Origin: Psychrosphaera sp.
Lineage (GTDB): Bacteria > Pseudomonadota > Gammaproteobacteria > Enterobacterales > Alteromonadaceae
Length of the DNA stretch: 64,000 bases
Assembly: GCA_028098005.1 (NCBI GenBank)
Contig: JAOHFM010000001.1
Location: 40,396 to 104,395, forward strand
Direction: 5' to 3'
In this document: one piece after another, positions 37,706-48,374 of the stretch
Numbering within the stretch: the stretch's first letter is position 1
Layout: the number at the start of each line of letters is the position of its first letter
The notes under the pieces: generated by a model
Told to the model about the DNA's origin: nothing
What the model saw: only the letters and a program-made list of their open reading frames with translations
Database searches by the model: none
Translations under genes and position numbers: made by a program

Positions 37706-39814
37706 TTACTCAGCTGCTGGTGCTTCTTCAGCTACCGCTTCTTTCATGCTCAGACGAACACGACCTTGGCGGTCAATCTCAAGAACTTTAACAACAACTT
37801 CTTGTCCTTCAGATAAAACGTCAGAAACATTCTCAACACGCTCTTGTGAGATTTGAGAAATATGAACTAAGCCGTCTTTACCAGGTAATACGTTTACAAA
37901 CGCACCAAAGTCTACGATACGCGCAACTTTACCGTTGTACGTTCTGCCAACTTCTAAGTCAGTTGTTAATTGCTTAACGCGCTCAATACAAGCTTGTGCA
38001 CTTGCACCGTCAGTTGCTGCAATTTTAACAGTACCGTCATCTTCGATTTCAATTGTTGTGCCCGTTTCTTCAGTAAGAGCACGGATTGTTGCGCCGCCTT
38101 TACCAATAACGTCAGCAATTTTCTTTTGAGGGATCTTAACTGTGTAGATACGTGGAGCAAATTCAGACATCTCTTCACGGTGACCGCCAATAGCAGCGTC
38201 CATTACTGTAAGGATGTGTAAACGTGCAGCTTTAGCTTGAACTAGAGCCTTGTCCATGATCTCTTTAGTGATACCTTCAATTTTGATGTCCATTTGAAGT
38301 GCAGTAATACCTTCGGCAGTACCAGCAACTTTAAAGTCCATGTCACCTAAGTGATCTTCGTCACCAAGGATGTCAGAAAGAACAACAAAGTTTGAATCAT
38401 CTTTAACTAGACCCATCGCAATACCAGCAACCGATGCTTTAATTGGAACACCAGCATCCATAAGTGCTAGAGATGAACCACATACAGAAGCCATTGAAGA
38501 TGAACCGTTTGATTCAGTGATTTCCGATACTAGACGTACTGTATACGGGAATTCAGCTTGTGAAGGCATAACTGCAGCAACACCACGTTTCGCAAGACGA
38601 CCGTGACCAATTTCACGACGCTTAGGTGAGCCCATGAAACCAGTTTCACCAACACAGTACGGAGGGAAGTTATAATGAAGCATGAACGGGTCACGACGTT
38701 CACCAAGTAGCGAGTCGATGATTTGAGAATCACGCTCTGTACCTAATGTCGCAGTAACGATTGCCTGAGTCTCACCACGTGTGAATAGTGAAGACCCATG
38801 CGTACGAGGTAAGATACCTGTTTTCACGTCAAGCGCACGAATCATGTCTGGTTCACGACCATCAATACGTTTTTCGCCTGCTAGGATACGTGAACGAACA
38901 ACGTCTTTTTCAAGATCATGTACTAATTCAGAGATTTCTTTTTCGTTAAAATCTTCTTCGCTTAACTCTTCAGCAAGTGCAGCAACAGTTGATTTTTTAA
39001 CTTCACCAACGGCGTCATAACGCGCCATTTTGTCAGCGATTGAGTAAGCAGCATCGATACCGTCTTTTGCTAACGCAGCAACTTTCGTTTTCAATTCTGT
39101 GTTCTCAGCAGGAGCAGTCCATTCCCAGGCAGGAGTCGCTACTTCAGCAGAAAATTCTTTTATTGCAGTAACAATAGCTTGTAATTGCTCATGACCGTAT
39201 ACAACAGCACCAAGCATAGTCTCTTCAGAAAGCACAGCGGCTTCTGATTCAACCATAAGTACAGCATTATCAGTACCAGCAACAACTAAGTCTAAGTCAC
39301 TAGTTGCAAGTTCTGTTTGAGATGGGTTAAGTACGTATTGGTCATTTACAACACCAACACGAGCAACACCGATAGGACCATTAAATGGAATACCAGAGAT
39401 AGATAACGCAGCTGATGCACCGATCATTGCTACTAGGTCTGGTTGAATCTCAGGGTTTACCGACATAACAGTACAAACAACTTGTACTTCGTTTTTGAAT
39501 CCTTCAGGGAAAAGTGGACGCAAAGGACGGTCAATTAGACGCGCGATTAAAGTCTCTTCTTCCGCCGGACGACCTTCACGTTTGAAGAAACCACCTGGGA
39601 TTTTACCGCCTGCATAGGCTTTTTCTTGGTAGTTGATTGTTAATGGGAAGAAGTCTTGGCCTGGAGCCGCTTCTTTTTTTCCAACAACACTTACGAATAC
39701 AGATGTATCGCCGATGCTAGCCATTACTGCAGCAGTTGCTTGACGTGCTATCACGCCAGTTTCAAGAGTGACCTCATGCTGACCATATTGGAATTTTTTA
39801 ATAATTGGAGTCAC
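37706..39814 (-). CDS. pnp: Polynucleotide phosphorylase
   Basis: 702 aa. Phosphorolytic 3'-5' exoribonuclease, part of the RNA degradosome. Two RNase PH-like domains (about 1-220 and 310-545) flank a helical linker; a KH domain ([12 protein letters not shown], about 555-615) and an S1 domain (about 620-690) complete it. Catalytic region with [20 protein letters not shown] and the metal-binding MDFKVAGT are intact. It follows rpsO with a terminator in the gap, as in E. coli, where read-through and RNase III cleavage set pnp levels. Confidence 0.98.
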   Translation of the reverse strand: MTPIIKKFQYGQHEVTLETGVIARQATAAVMASIGDTSVFVSVVGKKEAAPGQDFFPLTINYQEKAYAGGKIPGGFFKREGRPAEEETLIARLIDRPLRPLFPEGFKNEVQVVCTVMSVNPEIQPDLVAMIGASAALSISGIPFNGPIGVARVGVVNDQYVLNPSQTELATSDLDLVVAGTDNAVLMVESEAAVLSEETMLGAVVYGHEQLQAIVTAIKEFSAEVATPAWEWTAPAENTELKTKVAALAKDGIDAAYSIADKMARYDAVGEVKKSTVAALAEELSEEDFNEKEISELVHDLEKDVVRSRILAGEKRIDGREPDMIRALDVKTGILPRTHGSSLFTRGETQAIVTATLGTERDSQIIDSLLGERRDPFMLHYNFPPYCVGETGFMGSPKRREIGHGRLAKRGVAAVMPSQAEFPYTVRLVSEITESNGSSSMASVCGSSLALMDAGVPIKASVAGIAMGLVKDDSNFVVLSDILGDEDHLGDMDFKVAGTAEGITALQMDIKIEGITKEIMDKALVQAKAARLHILTVMDAAIGGHREEMSEFAPRIYTVKIPQKKIADVIGKGGATIRALTEETGTTIEIEDDGTVKIAATDGASAQACIERVKQLTTDLEVGRTYNGKVARIVDFGAFVNVLPGKDGLVHISQISQERVENVSDVLSEGQEVVVKVLEIDRQGRVRLSMKEAVAEEAPAAE

Positions 39815-39982
39815 ATTTATTTCCTTTCATTGCGATTTGGCGATTTTTTTAGAGCGCTTTTATTTTGGTTGCAGTTAACTTCACATACACCCGCGCCGAC
39901 CAAATCTATTATTTTCATTTAAGTTCGCGGCATATTATACGTTGGTCAATATTTAATGCTATTAAAATTAAGTTACAGGCAC

Positions 39983-40012
39983 AAAAAAAGGAGCAATAAA
40001 TGCTCCTTTTTA
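39983..40012 (-). terminator. Intrinsic terminator between rpsO and pnp
   Basis: AGGAGCA-TTTAT-TGCTCCT followed by seven T on the minus strand. The E. coli rpsO-pnp junction has an equivalent terminator. The remaining stretch to the pnp start (39815-39982) is its leader. Confidence 0.85.
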
Positions 40013-40032
40013 AAATCTGATTTCAGATTTAA

Positions 40033-40302
40033 TTAACGACGTAGACCTAAACGCTTGATTAAGTCGTTGTAACGTACAAGGTCACGACTCTTCAAGTAGT
40101 CTAAAAGTTTACGACGTTGGCTAACTTTACGTAAAAGACCACGACGTGAGTGGTTGTCTTTTTTGTGTGCTGCAAAGTGGCCTTGTAGCTTGTTGATGTC
40201 TGCAGTTAATAATGCAACTTGAACTTCAACAGAACCAGAATCTTTTTCGTTTGCACCGAAATCCGCTAGGATTTTAGCTTTATCTTCAACGCTTAGTGAC
40301 AT
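40033..40302 (-). CDS. rpsO: 30S ribosomal protein S15
   Basis: 89 aa, exactly the family size, starting [16 protein letters not shown]. Binds the central domain of 16S rRNA early in assembly. I use ATG 40302 with GGAGAG six nucleotides upstream; the frame extends four codons further but without support. [25 protein letters not shown] is the conserved rRNA-binding segment. It lies between truB and pnp. Confidence 0.98.
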   Translation of the reverse strand: MSLSVEDKAKILADFGANEKDSGSVEVQVALLTADINKLQGHFAAHKKDNHSRRGLLRKVSQRRKLLDYLKSRDLVRYNDLIKRLGLRR

Positions 40303-40415
40303 AAGTCTCTCCAAAAATAAAATATGATGTGGTAGCAGCCAATCACTAACTCAGCCGCTACAGGATAAACTCGAATTAACGAGAGACGCGCATTTTACGC
40401 AACTCTATAAAAAAC

Positions 40416-41408
40416 TCAAGGTGTTTTTACCGCTAGCCGCTTAACCTTTACGTGCCCTTGAGAAAAACAAACAACGCCTTCAAACTCATTAGTCTCTGAG
40501 TCATAAGCGGTAAACTCTGTTTCTTCATCTTTCATAGAGTACTGTTGAAATAAGTCAGCATTTAAATCAACCATTGCGGCGTCAATAGGTACCGTTTGAC
40601 CAAACCTTAAAATTTCAAAGGCTCTGGTTGATAACTTAATCTCTGGTAGTCCAATTAAGGCGGTTTGCATTGGCAGCAAGTGACTATCAAGCGCCGTGTA
40701 ATCAACTTCATTTTCTGGATTTCCATCAATAAAGTTGTCATCCTTTAGCTTTTGAATTTGCTCAAGCGTTAACATTTTATCAACTGGGTAGTTAGCTACT
40801 TGTGTACGTCTTAATACTTTAACGTGTGCCCCACACCCTAATAGCTGACCAAGGTCATCAATCAATGTACGGATATAAGTACCCTTTGAACAACGTACCT
40901 GGAAGTCAGCCTCATCGCCACGAAAGTCTAATAGTTCAAACTCATATATGGTGATAGGTCGTGCTGCTCGTTCAACGGTTATGCCTTGACGTGCCAGCTT
41001 ATAAAGTGGTTGCCCGTTGTGTTTTAAAGCTGAAAACATAGTTGGGACCTGTTTGATTGGCCCTGTTAATGATTTTTTAAATTCATTAATTTGCTCAAGC
41101 GTTATATCAACCTCTCGAACTTCAACAATTTCACCTTCTGCATCACTGGTATCAGTACGTTCACCAAACTTTGCCGTAACAAAATAACTCTTGTCCGAGT
41201 CCAAAAGATACTGACTATACTTTGTTGCCTCACCTAAACAAATGGGCAACATGCCAGTTGCTAGAGGATCAAGCGCGCCAGTATGCCCTGCTTTTTGAGC
41301 GTTAAAAATCGCTCTCACTTTTTGTAGTATATTGTTAGAAGAGCCACCTTCAGGCTTATCTACCAATACAATGCCGTTAATTGCACGGCCTTTTTTCCTA
41401 CGTGCCAT
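40416..41408 (-). CDS. truB: tRNA pseudouridine-55 synthase
   Basis: 330 aa. Makes pseudouridine 55 in the T-loop of tRNAs. The catalytic Asp is in [15 protein letters not shown], near residue 48, and the N-terminal [10 protein letters not shown] is typical. A C-terminal PUA-like domain follows from about residue 250. It lies six nucleotides after rbfA, the standard order. Confidence 0.97.
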   Translation of the reverse strand: MARRKKGRAINGIVLVDKPEGGSSNNILQKVRAIFNAQKAGHTGALDPLATGMLPICLGEATKYSQYLLDSDKSYFVTAKFGERTDTSDAEGEIVEVREVDITLEQINEFKKSLTGPIKQVPTMFSALKHNGQPLYKLARQGITVERAARPITIYEFELLDFRGDEADFQVRCSKGTYIRTLIDDLGQLLGCGAHVKVLRRTQVANYPVDKMLTLEQIQKLKDDNFIDGNPENEVDYTALDSHLLPMQTALIGLPEIKLSTRAFEILRFGQTVPIDAAMVDLNADLFQQYSMKDEETEFTAYDSETNEFEGVVCFSQGHVKVKRLAVKTP

Positions 41409-41413
41409 AAATC

Positions 41414-41821
41414 TTAGTCGTCCAAATCTTCCGCAGGGTTTTCGCCAGACTCAGCTCGACGAACTTTATCTTTCTGAATAGCCTCATCAACTTTATTAGA
41501 CATTTTAATACCAGTCACCAAGCTATTGTCGTAGATAAATTTGATTTCAGGTACGATACGTAAACGCATTCGTTTACCAATTTCCATGCGGAAAAAACCA
41601 TTGGCTTTATTTAATATTTCCAACGCTGCTGCAATTTCATCTTCTTCTTTACCAAAAAACGTAACAAATACTGAGACGTAAGCAAGGTCTTTAGTAACTT
41701 CGACTTCTGATACGGTAACCCAACCAATACGTGGGTCTTTAAAATCACGTTGTAATATCATTGCAATTTCTTGTTGCACCTGTTGTGCGACGCGATCTGT
41801 TCTAGAAAAGTTCTTATCCAC
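41414..41821 (-). CDS. rbfA: Ribosome-binding factor A
   Basis: 135 aa KH-type protein needed for late 30S maturation and cold adaptation. The core [24 protein letters not shown] and the strand [15 protein letters not shown] are diagnostic; the C-terminus is an acidic tail. It follows infB after a terminator-like hairpin and directly precedes truB. Confidence 0.96.
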   Translation of the reverse strand: MDKNFSRTDRVAQQVQQEIAMILQRDFKDPRIGWVTVSEVEVTKDLAYVSVFVTFFGKEEDEIAAALEILNKANGFFRMEIGKRMRLRIVPEIKFIYDNSLVTGIKMSNKVDEAIQKDKVRRAESGENPAEDLDD

Positions 41822-41908
41822 TTTCCTCTCCTCTTTTAAGTTAATGACTTAATTATATAAAAATAGTTTTAAGCCAGAAATATGACGTTAATTTTATAAC
41901 GACCCAAC

Positions 41909-41935
41909 AAAAAAGGGGCACGTTAGCCCCTTTTA
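41909..41935 (-). terminator. Intrinsic terminator/attenuator between infB and rbfA
   Basis: GGGGC-TAACGT-GCCCC followed by a T-run on the minus strand. Confidence 0.75.
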
Positions 41936-41957
41936 TACGTCAGCCGTTAAAAGGCAA

Positions 41958-44600
41958 TTATAAAGTACGTTGTACTTCAACAACCTCGAACACTTCGATC
42001 ATGTCGCCAACTTTAACGTCATTATAGTTCTTAACGCCGATACCACATTCCATACCGTTACGAACGTCTTGTACGTCATCTTTAAAGCGACGTAGAGACT
42101 CAAGTTCACCTTCATAGATAACCACGTTATCACGAAGTACACGGATTGGGTTGTTACGCTTGATATTACCTTCAGTAACCATACAACCAGCGATTGCGCC
42201 AATCTTAGGAGACTTAAATACATCACGAACTTCAGCAAGACCAATAATTTCTTGTCTGAATTCTGGCGCTAACATGCCTGACATTGCTTGTTTAACTTCA
42301 TCAATCAGGTCATAGATTACGCTGTAGTAACGTAAATCAATATCTTCTTGTTCCATTAAACGACGAGCCGTTGCATCTGCACGAACGTTGAAACCAACAA
42401 CGATTGCATTAGAGGCTTGCGCTAAAGATGCATCAGTTTCAGTAAGACCACCTACGCCACTACCAACGATGTTCACTTTAACTTCATCTGTAGATAGACG
42501 AGTTAGTGAGTCAGTAATTGCTTCTAGTGAACCTTGTACATCAGTCTTAAGAACGATGTTAAGTTCTGAAACGTCACCTTCTTCCATGTTAGCAAACATG
42601 TTTTCAAGTTTCGCTTTTTGTTGTCTTGCTAGTTTAACTTCACGGTATTTACCCTGACGCTTATTAGCAACTTCACGTGCTTTACGCTCATCACGAACAA
42701 CAGTTGCTTCGTCACCCGCTTGTGGCACACCTGATAAACCAAGTATTTCTACTGGAATAGATGGACCCGCTCTATCGATCTCTTTACCGTTTTCGTCTTT
42801 CATCGCTTTAACACGACCATACTCAAAACCACATAGAACGATATCGCCACGCTTAAGCTCACCTTCTTGAACAAGAACTGTCGCTACTGGACCACGTCCT
42901 TTATCTAAGCGTGATTCGATTACAACACCATGTGCTGCACCGTGGTCAACCGCTGTAAGTTCAAGTAACTCAGCTTGTAAGCTAATTGATTCAAGAAGCG
43001 CTTCAATACCTTCACCAGTTTTTGCAGATACGTGCATGAACTGAGTATCGCCACCCCATTCTTCTGGGATTACGTCAAGCGCAGACAGTTCGTTTTTAAC
43101 ACGATCTGGATCAGCAGACTCTTTATCAATTTTGTTTACTGCAATGATTAAAGGAACGCCAGCTGCTTTCGCATGCTGAACCGCTTCTTTAGTCTGTGGC
43201 ATAACACCATCATCAGCAGCAACAGCTATAACTACGATATCCGTTGCTTTAGCACCACGAGCACGCATCGACGTAAACGCCGCGTGTCCAGGAGTATCAA
43301 GGAATGTAATCATGCCGTTTGACGTATCAACGTGGTAAGCACCAATGTGCTGTGTAATACCACCGGCTTCTCCGTCAGCAATATTTGCTTTACGGATATA
43401 ATCTAGTAGTGATGTTTTACCATGGTCAACGTGACCCATTACTGTAACTACAGGCGCTCTAGAAACCGCATCACCTTCACCAGAAGCACGATCTGCTAAT
43501 ACAGACTCTTCTAGTTCATTTGATTTAGTTAATACAAATTTATGACCCATTTCTTCAACAACTAAACTTGCTGTTTCTTGGTCTAAAACTTGGTTAATAG
43601 TAACCATTTCGCCCATTTTCATCATAGCTTTAACAACTGATGCACCTTTAACGGCCATCTTGTTCGCTAGTTCTGCAACGGTAATTGTTTCACTAATTTT
43701 AACAACTTGCTCAACTGGAGAAGCAGGCTTTTGGAAACCGTGTTGGTTTTTAGCTTGCTTGCCTTTTTTACGACGACCAGTAAGAGTGCTTGCTTCGTCT
43801 TTATCGCCTTTTTTCTTAGCTTTACGACGAGACTTTTTCTCTTCTTGCTTATCCTGATCATCTTCAGCTAACTGAGCATAAACAGAGCTATGGACATGAA
43901 GGTCTTCTTCTTTCTCATGCTCTAACTTATATTTACGTTGAGCTTCTGCTTCTTCCCACTCTTTGCCTTTTTCTTCAGCAAGTTTACGAGCTTCTTCTGC
44001 AAGTTTAGCCGCTTCTTCTTCCGCTTTTTTAAGAGCTTCTTGTTCTAGCGCTAAACGAATCCTTTGCTCTTCAGCAGTCTCTACTTTTTCAGCTTTCTTT
44101 TCAGCTGGCTTGCTCGCTTTTGCGGCTTTAGCTGCTTCTTTACGCTTTTCGTCAGCTTCTTTTTTAGCTTTAGCTTCTGCTTCGCGCTTAGCTTTAGCTT
44201 CTGCTTCACGTTTTGCTTTTTCTTCAGCTTCACGCTTAGCAGCTTCTTCAGCTTCAAGTCTTGCTTTTTCTTCTGCCGCAGCGGCTGCTGCTAACTCTTC
44301 AGGACTACGTTTAACAAAAGTACGCTTTTTACGAACTTCTACTTGTACGTTTTTAGCTTTGCCCGAACCACTGTTTACACTTAATGTGCTTTTAGTTTTA
44401 CGTTGCAGAGTCATTTTTGTAGGTTCAGCACCTTCGCCACCATGAGCTTTGCTTAAGTGGTCAAGTAATTGCTTTTTCTCAGCTTCATTAACCATGTCGC
44501 CAGCTGATTTTTTAATACCAGCGTCAGCGAATTGTGAAACCAGCTTCTCAACCGGAGTGCCCACATCTTGGGATAGTTTATCTAAACTAACTTCTGTCAT
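41958..44600 (-). CDS. infB: Translation initiation factor IF-2
   Basis: 880 aa GTPase that places initiator tRNA on the ribosome. An N-terminal IF2N domain (about 1-50) is followed by a very charged Glu/Lys/Ala/Arg-rich segment (about 90-240, with repeats of KREAEAKAK type), a second IF2N domain near 305-350, and the G domain with GHVDHGKTS (G1), DTPGH (G3) and NKID (G4), then domains II-IV. The low-complexity part is a normal, fast-evolving feature of enterobacterial-type IF-2. Lies 23 nt after nusA. Confidence 0.98.
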   Translation of the reverse strand: MTEVSLDKLSQDVGTPVEKLVSQFADAGIKKSAGDMVNEAEKKQLLDHLSKAHGGEGAEPTKMTLQRKTKSTLSVNSGSGKAKNVQVEVRKKRTFVKRSPEELAAAAAAEEKARLEAEEAAKREAEEKAKREAEAKAKREAEAKAKKEADEKRKEAAKAAKASKPAEKKAEKVETAEEQRIRLALEQEALKKAEEEAAKLAEEARKLAEEKGKEWEEAEAQRKYKLEHEKEEDLHVHSSVYAQLAEDDQDKQEEKKSRRKAKKKGDKDEASTLTGRRKKGKQAKNQHGFQKPASPVEQVVKISETITVAELANKMAVKGASVVKAMMKMGEMVTINQVLDQETASLVVEEMGHKFVLTKSNELEESVLADRASGEGDAVSRAPVVTVMGHVDHGKTSLLDYIRKANIADGEAGGITQHIGAYHVDTSNGMITFLDTPGHAAFTSMRARGAKATDIVVIAVAADDGVMPQTKEAVQHAKAAGVPLIIAVNKIDKESADPDRVKNELSALDVIPEEWGGDTQFMHVSAKTGEGIEALLESISLQAELLELTAVDHGAAHGVVIESRLDKGRGPVATVLVQEGELKRGDIVLCGFEYGRVKAMKDENGKEIDRAGPSIPVEILGLSGVPQAGDEATVVRDERKAREVANKRQGKYREVKLARQQKAKLENMFANMEEGDVSELNIVLKTDVQGSLEAITDSLTRLSTDEVKVNIVGSGVGGLTETDASLAQASNAIVVGFNVRADATARRLMEQEDIDLRYYSVIYDLIDEVKQAMSGMLAPEFRQEIIGLAEVRDVFKSPKIGAIAGCMVTEGNIKRNNPIRVLRDNVVIYEGELESLRRFKDDVQDVRNGMECGIGVKNYNDVKVGDMIEVFEVVEVQRTL

Positions 44601-44623
44601 ATTTCTAAATACCTCCGTTGAAC

Positions 44624-46120
44624 CTATTGCTCTTCACTAAACCAAACAATGTTACGTGCAGCCATAATTAGCTCACCCGCTTTTTCTTCAGTAATCTCTT
44701 CAATGTCACTAAGTTCATCAACACCTTGCTCTGCTAGCAATTCAAGGTTAGTTATACCTTTACTTGCGAATACATAAGCTAAGTGACGATCGACACCTTC
44801 AAGGTTTAGTAAGTCTTCTTCAGGTTCTGAATTTTCAAGCGACTCTTCATTTGCAAGCGCTTTTGTTGTAAGTGTTGCTTTTGCACGTGCGCGCAGTTCT
44901 TCTATCGTATCTTCGTCTAATCCATCAACTTCAAGTAACTCAGAAACTGGTACGTAGGCAACTTCTTCTAGTGATGAGAAACCTTCTTCAACTAACATCG
45001 TTGCGAAGTCTTCATCAATATCTAATCCTTCAGTAAACAACTGTATCGTTTTGCTGTTTTCTGCTTGATGTTTTTCAGCCATATCGGCTTCTGTCATCAC
45101 GTTTAATTCCCAGCCAGTTAATTGGCTAGCTAATCGTACGTTTTGACCACTACGGCCTATAGCCATAGCTAAATTATCTGCTGCAACGGCAATATCCATA
45201 GACTTGCGGTCTTCATCAACAATAATTGATGCTACTTCTGCCGGTGCCATTGCGTTAATTACAAACTGCGCTGGGTTACCGTCATATAAAACAATATCAA
45301 CGCGCTCACCGTTAAGTTCGCCAGACACTGCTTGAACACGAGCGCCTCGCATACCAACACACGCACCAACAGGGTCAATGCGACGGTCGTTTGACTTAAC
45401 TGCAATTTTTGCACGAGAACCTGGATCGCGAGCTGCAGCGATGATATCCAACATTTCTTCACCAATTTCTGGCACTTCAATGCGGAATAGCTCAATCAGC
45501 ATTTCAGGTTTTGTACGGCTCACAAATAATTGTGGGCCACGTACTTCCGGCTTAACTGCATAAAGGTATGCTCTTGCACGGTCACCTGGGCGGAATGTTT
45601 CTCGTTGGATCATATCTTCACGATATAAAACAGCTTCGGCATTAGCACCTAGGTCTAAAATAACGTTATCGCGATTTACTTTCTTAACGATACCAGTAAT
45701 TAGTTCGCCTACTTGGTCGTAGTATTGCTCTGCAATTTGACCACGTTCAGCTTCACGTACTTTTTGTACGATTACTTGTTTCGCCATTTGAGTCGTAATA
45801 CGGTCAAATTTAATTGATTCAATTTGTTCTTCAACAAAGTCACCCAGTTGCAACTCAGGCTCATCATATTGAGCAGCTGATATACTCATTTCTGCGCTTG
45901 GGTTTTCCATTTGGTGATCATCAGGAACAACTAACCAGCGACGGAACGTGTCGTATTCACCCGTTTCTTGGTCAATAGAAACACGAACTTCAATTTCAGC
46001 AGTGTGCTTTTTCTTTGTTGCAGCCGCTAGAGCAAACTCTAGCGCTTCAAAAATCTTTTCGCGTGGAACGGCTTTCTCATTCGATACCGCTTCTGCCACC
46101 AGTAATAGTTCTTTTGCCAT
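44624..46120 (-). CDS. nusA: Transcription termination/antitermination factor NusA
   Basis: 498 aa. An N-terminal RNA-polymerase-binding domain (about 1-130), an S1 domain (about 135-200), two KH domains (KH1 near [17 protein letters not shown]2 near [15 protein letters not shown]), and two C-terminal acidic HhH repeats (about 365-425 and 440-495). The C-terminal repeats are those that contact the alpha subunit in E. coli. Lies between rimP and infB. Confidence 0.98.
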   Translation of the reverse strand: MAKELLLVAEAVSNEKAVPREKIFEALEFALAAATKKKHTAEIEVRVSIDQETGEYDTFRRWLVVPDDHQMENPSAEMSISAAQYDEPELQLGDFVEEQIESIKFDRITTQMAKQVIVQKVREAERGQIAEQYYDQVGELITGIVKKVNRDNVILDLGANAEAVLYREDMIQRETFRPGDRARAYLYAVKPEVRGPQLFVSRTKPEMLIELFRIEVPEIGEEMLDIIAAARDPGSRAKIAVKSNDRRIDPVGACVGMRGARVQAVSGELNGERVDIVLYDGNPAQFVINAMAPAEVASIIVDEDRKSMDIAVAADNLAMAIGRSGQNVRLASQLTGWELNVMTEADMAEKHQAENSKTIQLFTEGLDIDEDFATMLVEEGFSSLEEVAYVPVSELLEVDGLDEDTIEELRARAKATLTTKALANEESLENSEPEEDLLNLEGVDRHLAYVFASKGITNLELLAEQGVDELSDIEEITEEKAGELIMAARNIVWFSEEQ

Positions 46121-46144
46121 TATACTTCGCTCCTTTTTATCTGG

Positions 46145-46603
46145 TTAGTCGAATTGAGCAACTAAATGTGCTTTTTGGACATTATCGATTAAAATAGAGA
46201 ACACTTGATTATCTACGTTGATGTTGATCATATCGCCTTCAACTTCAACAAGCGTCCCTTTAAAATTACGACGGCCATCTTGCGGCACATTCAATTTTAC
46301 ACTCACAGTTTCGTTTACCACTTTGGCGAAATGTTCAACGGTGAACAATGGACGATCCATGCCCGGTGACGAAACTTCTAAACTATATTCAGTAGAAATT
46401 GGGTCTTCAACGTCTAGTATTGCGCCAGCTTGATGACTTACATCAGCACAGTTATCAACTGAAATACCATTTTCATGATCAATATAAATACGCAACGTTG
46501 AATGGTTTCCAGCTCGTATAAATTCAACACCTAACAATTCAAAGCCTAAAGCATCAACTGCAGGTTTTAACATTTCAGTTAAACGCAATTCAAGGTTAGT
46601 CAA
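46145..46603 (-). CDS. rimP: Ribosome maturation factor RimP
   Basis: 152 aa. Acts in 30S maturation. LRLTEMLKPAVDALGFELLGVEF and SSPGMDRPLF are family signatures. The frame opens at 46687, but the product would then begin inside the upstream terminator; I use TTG 46603, which has AGGAG at seven nucleotides and gives a start (MTNLELRL) that lines up with E. coli RimP. First protein gene of the metY-nusA-infB operon. Confidence 0.95.
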   Translation of the reverse strand: MTNLELRLTEMLKPAVDALGFELLGVEFIRAGNHSTLRIYIDHENGISVDNCADVSHQAGAILDVEDPISTEYSLEVSSPGMDRPLFTVEHFAKVVNETVSVKLNVPQDGRRNFKGTLVEVEGDMININVDNQVFSILIDNVQKAHLVAQFD

Positions 46604-46633
46604 ATCACCACTCCTATCACTAATTTTAAATAC

Positions 46634-46655
46634 AAAAAAAGGGCCTAAAGCCCCA
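46634..46655 (-). terminator. Intrinsic terminator between metY and rimP
   Basis: On the minus strand GGGC-TTTAG-GCCC (short stem) followed by seven T. It separates most initiator-tRNA transcripts from the protein genes downstream. Confidence 0.6.
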
Positions 46656-46791
46656 GTCGCATGTGCTAATCTAAACGCACACCACATAAACTGTTAACAG
46701 AAACTAAAGCGCCCCGAATCTCTCGAGGCAAAGTTTCTGGTTCTACTATAATACATATTCGCAATTGAGTAATTTAAAAGCTACCTGTATT

Positions 46792-46868
<77 letters not shown>

Positions 46869-46956
46869 CCAGTAGACTAAAAACATTTACAGTCGGTTTT
46901 AACGACTACTTTATGGAAATGCCTGATACAAGCTTCCCAAAAGATTTGATGCGGGG

Positions 46957-46984
46957 ATTATACTTGCTATTGAAATACATTCAA
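46957..46984 (-). promoter_or_regulatory. Sigma-70 promoter of the metY-rimP-nusA-infB operon
   Basis: TTGAAT, 16 nt, perfect TATAAT, then the GC-rich discriminator CCCCGC, as for stringently controlled stable-RNA genes. It gives a leader of about 80 nt to the tRNA 5' end, to be removed by processing. Confidence 0.7.
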
Positions 46985-47085
46985 GTTAAACCTTGCTAAA
47001 TATTCAAATTCACTGCTTATATAGGCTTTAATTTTGCTCTCTCGTTTTTATATTCGATTTTGATGTAATAAATACCAATTCATAT

Positions 47086-47115
47086 TTGTGATAATGCATA
47101 TTAAGTTGGCATAAT
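47086..47115 (+). promoter_or_regulatory. Possible sigma-70 promoter of the cysteine-synthase-like gene
   Basis: TTGTGA, 18 nt, CATAAT, about 50 nt upstream of the ATG at 47170. The rest of the AT-rich stretch 46985-47169 holds nothing else I can support. Confidence 0.4.
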
Positions 47116-47169
47116 GCGTCAAACAGACTTTAAGAATTCAGCCCAATTTATTACTAAGAGGCCTATTTT

Positions 47170-48249
47170 ATGCCAGCTAATGGATCCGCAAACAAACTTT
47201 CACAACTAATTGGTAATACTGACCTGTTAACCATACCTAGCCTTAGTCAGTTAACGCACTGTGATATAAGCGTGAAGTGTGAGTTTCAAAACCCTGGCGG
47301 ATCGGTAAAAGACCGAGCAGCATTACAAATGGTTTTATCGGCCATTGAATCTGGTGAATTGAAACCTGGAATGACAATAGTTGAAGGTACGGCAGGTAAT
47401 ACAGGCATAGGTTTAGCCGTTGTTGCTAAATCACTAGGTTTTAATTTAAAAGTTGTTATGCCAAAAGGACAGGCAAAAGAAAAAGAACAAATGATTGAAC
47501 TGCATGGTGCCGAGCTTATCTTGGTAGACCCTGTACCTTTCGCAAATGAAAACCATTTTTATCATACTGCTAGACGAATAGCTGAAGAAAACCCAGATTT
47601 CTGGTGGGCAAATCAATTTGAAAATACAGCCAATGCAGATGCCCATTATTTAACAACAGGCCCTGAGATATATAGTCAGACAAATGGTGATGTTAGCTAC
47701 TTTGTATCCGCGGCTGGTACTGGCGGGACTATTGGTGGAATTACCAAATACCTAAAAGAACAAAATGAGCAAATAGGCACAGTATGTGTTGACCCAAATG
47801 GCTCGGGTGTTTTTAACTTTTTGCAATCTGGCGAGTATAAAGCAACACAAGGCGGTTCCTTTACCGAAGGGATTGGCATTATGCGACTCGTTGATAACTT
47901 TAGGCTGGCAAAAGTCGACGAAACAATCACCTTACCCGATAGCGATATTGTTACATTAGCAAATTATGTTAGGCAACAAGATGGCTTAGTACTAGGCAGT
48001 TCAAGCGCACTCAACGTAGCTGCTGCTTTTTACACCGCGGTTCAAAAAGGGCCACTTTCAGGTGGTTCAAAACAACACGTAGTCACATTAGCCTGTGACT
48101 TGGGAGAGCGCTCTGTTTCTAAACTCTATAACAACGAGTTTTTAGAAACAAAGGGAATAAACCCAAATACAGAGTCCATGGAAGATATGACCACTCGTTA
48201 TAGTCACACCACCGACCTACTGAAAAAAGTCACGTTTAAATATAACTAG
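47170..48249 (+). CDS. PLP-dependent cysteine synthase family protein
   Basis: 359 aa fold-type II PLP enzyme, making cysteine from O-acetylserine and sulfide or a related beta-replacement. PLP Lys47 is in NPGGSVKDRAA; the phosphate-binding loop is GTAGNTGIG and the second glycine loop AAGTGGTIGG; GSSSALN near residue 277 binds the ring nitrogen. It is longer than CysK (about 320 aa) because of a C-terminal extension of about 30 residues after the catalytic core (SMEDMTTRYS). It could also be a cystathionine-beta-synthase-like enzyme; no partner gene clarifies it. Closed by a terminator shared with the converging thiI. Confidence 0.88.
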   Translation: MPANGSANKLSQLIGNTDLLTIPSLSQLTHCDISVKCEFQNPGGSVKDRAALQMVLSAIESGELKPGMTIVEGTAGNTGIGLAVVAKSLGFNLKVVMPKGQAKEKEQMIELHGAELILVDPVPFANENHFYHTARRIAEENPDFWWANQFENTANADAHYLTTGPEIYSQTNGDVSYFVSAAGTGGTIGGITKYLKEQNEQIGTVCVDPNGSGVFNFLQSGEYKATQGGSFTEGIGIMRLVDNFRLAKVDETITLPDSDIVTLANYVRQQDGLVLGSSSALNVAAAFYTAVQKGPLSGGSKQHVVTLACDLGERSVSKLYNNEFLETKGINPNTESMEDMTTRYSHTTDLLKKVTFKYN

Positions 48250-48276
48250 CCACCTAATGTGGCGAGGAAAACCCAC

Positions 48277-48306
48277 AAAAAAAGGCGATGATTAATCGCC
48301 TTTTTT
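48277..48306. terminator. Bidirectional terminator between the cysteine-synthase gene and thiI
   Basis: GGCGAT-GATTA-ATCGCC with seven A before and six T after; it can serve both converging genes, but lies 69 nt from the thiI stop. Confidence 0.8.
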
Positions 48307-48374
48307 ATTAACGGCTAATGAGTATTAACAAATCAATCATCGCTATTATTCAAGATAGCTTCAAATACTTGATA

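Noticed and set aside
43963..44445. A 160-codon plus-strand open frame rich in Ser, Ala and Phe
   Set aside because: Antisense of the repetitive Glu/Lys/Ala segment of infB; the composition is the complement of that repeat.
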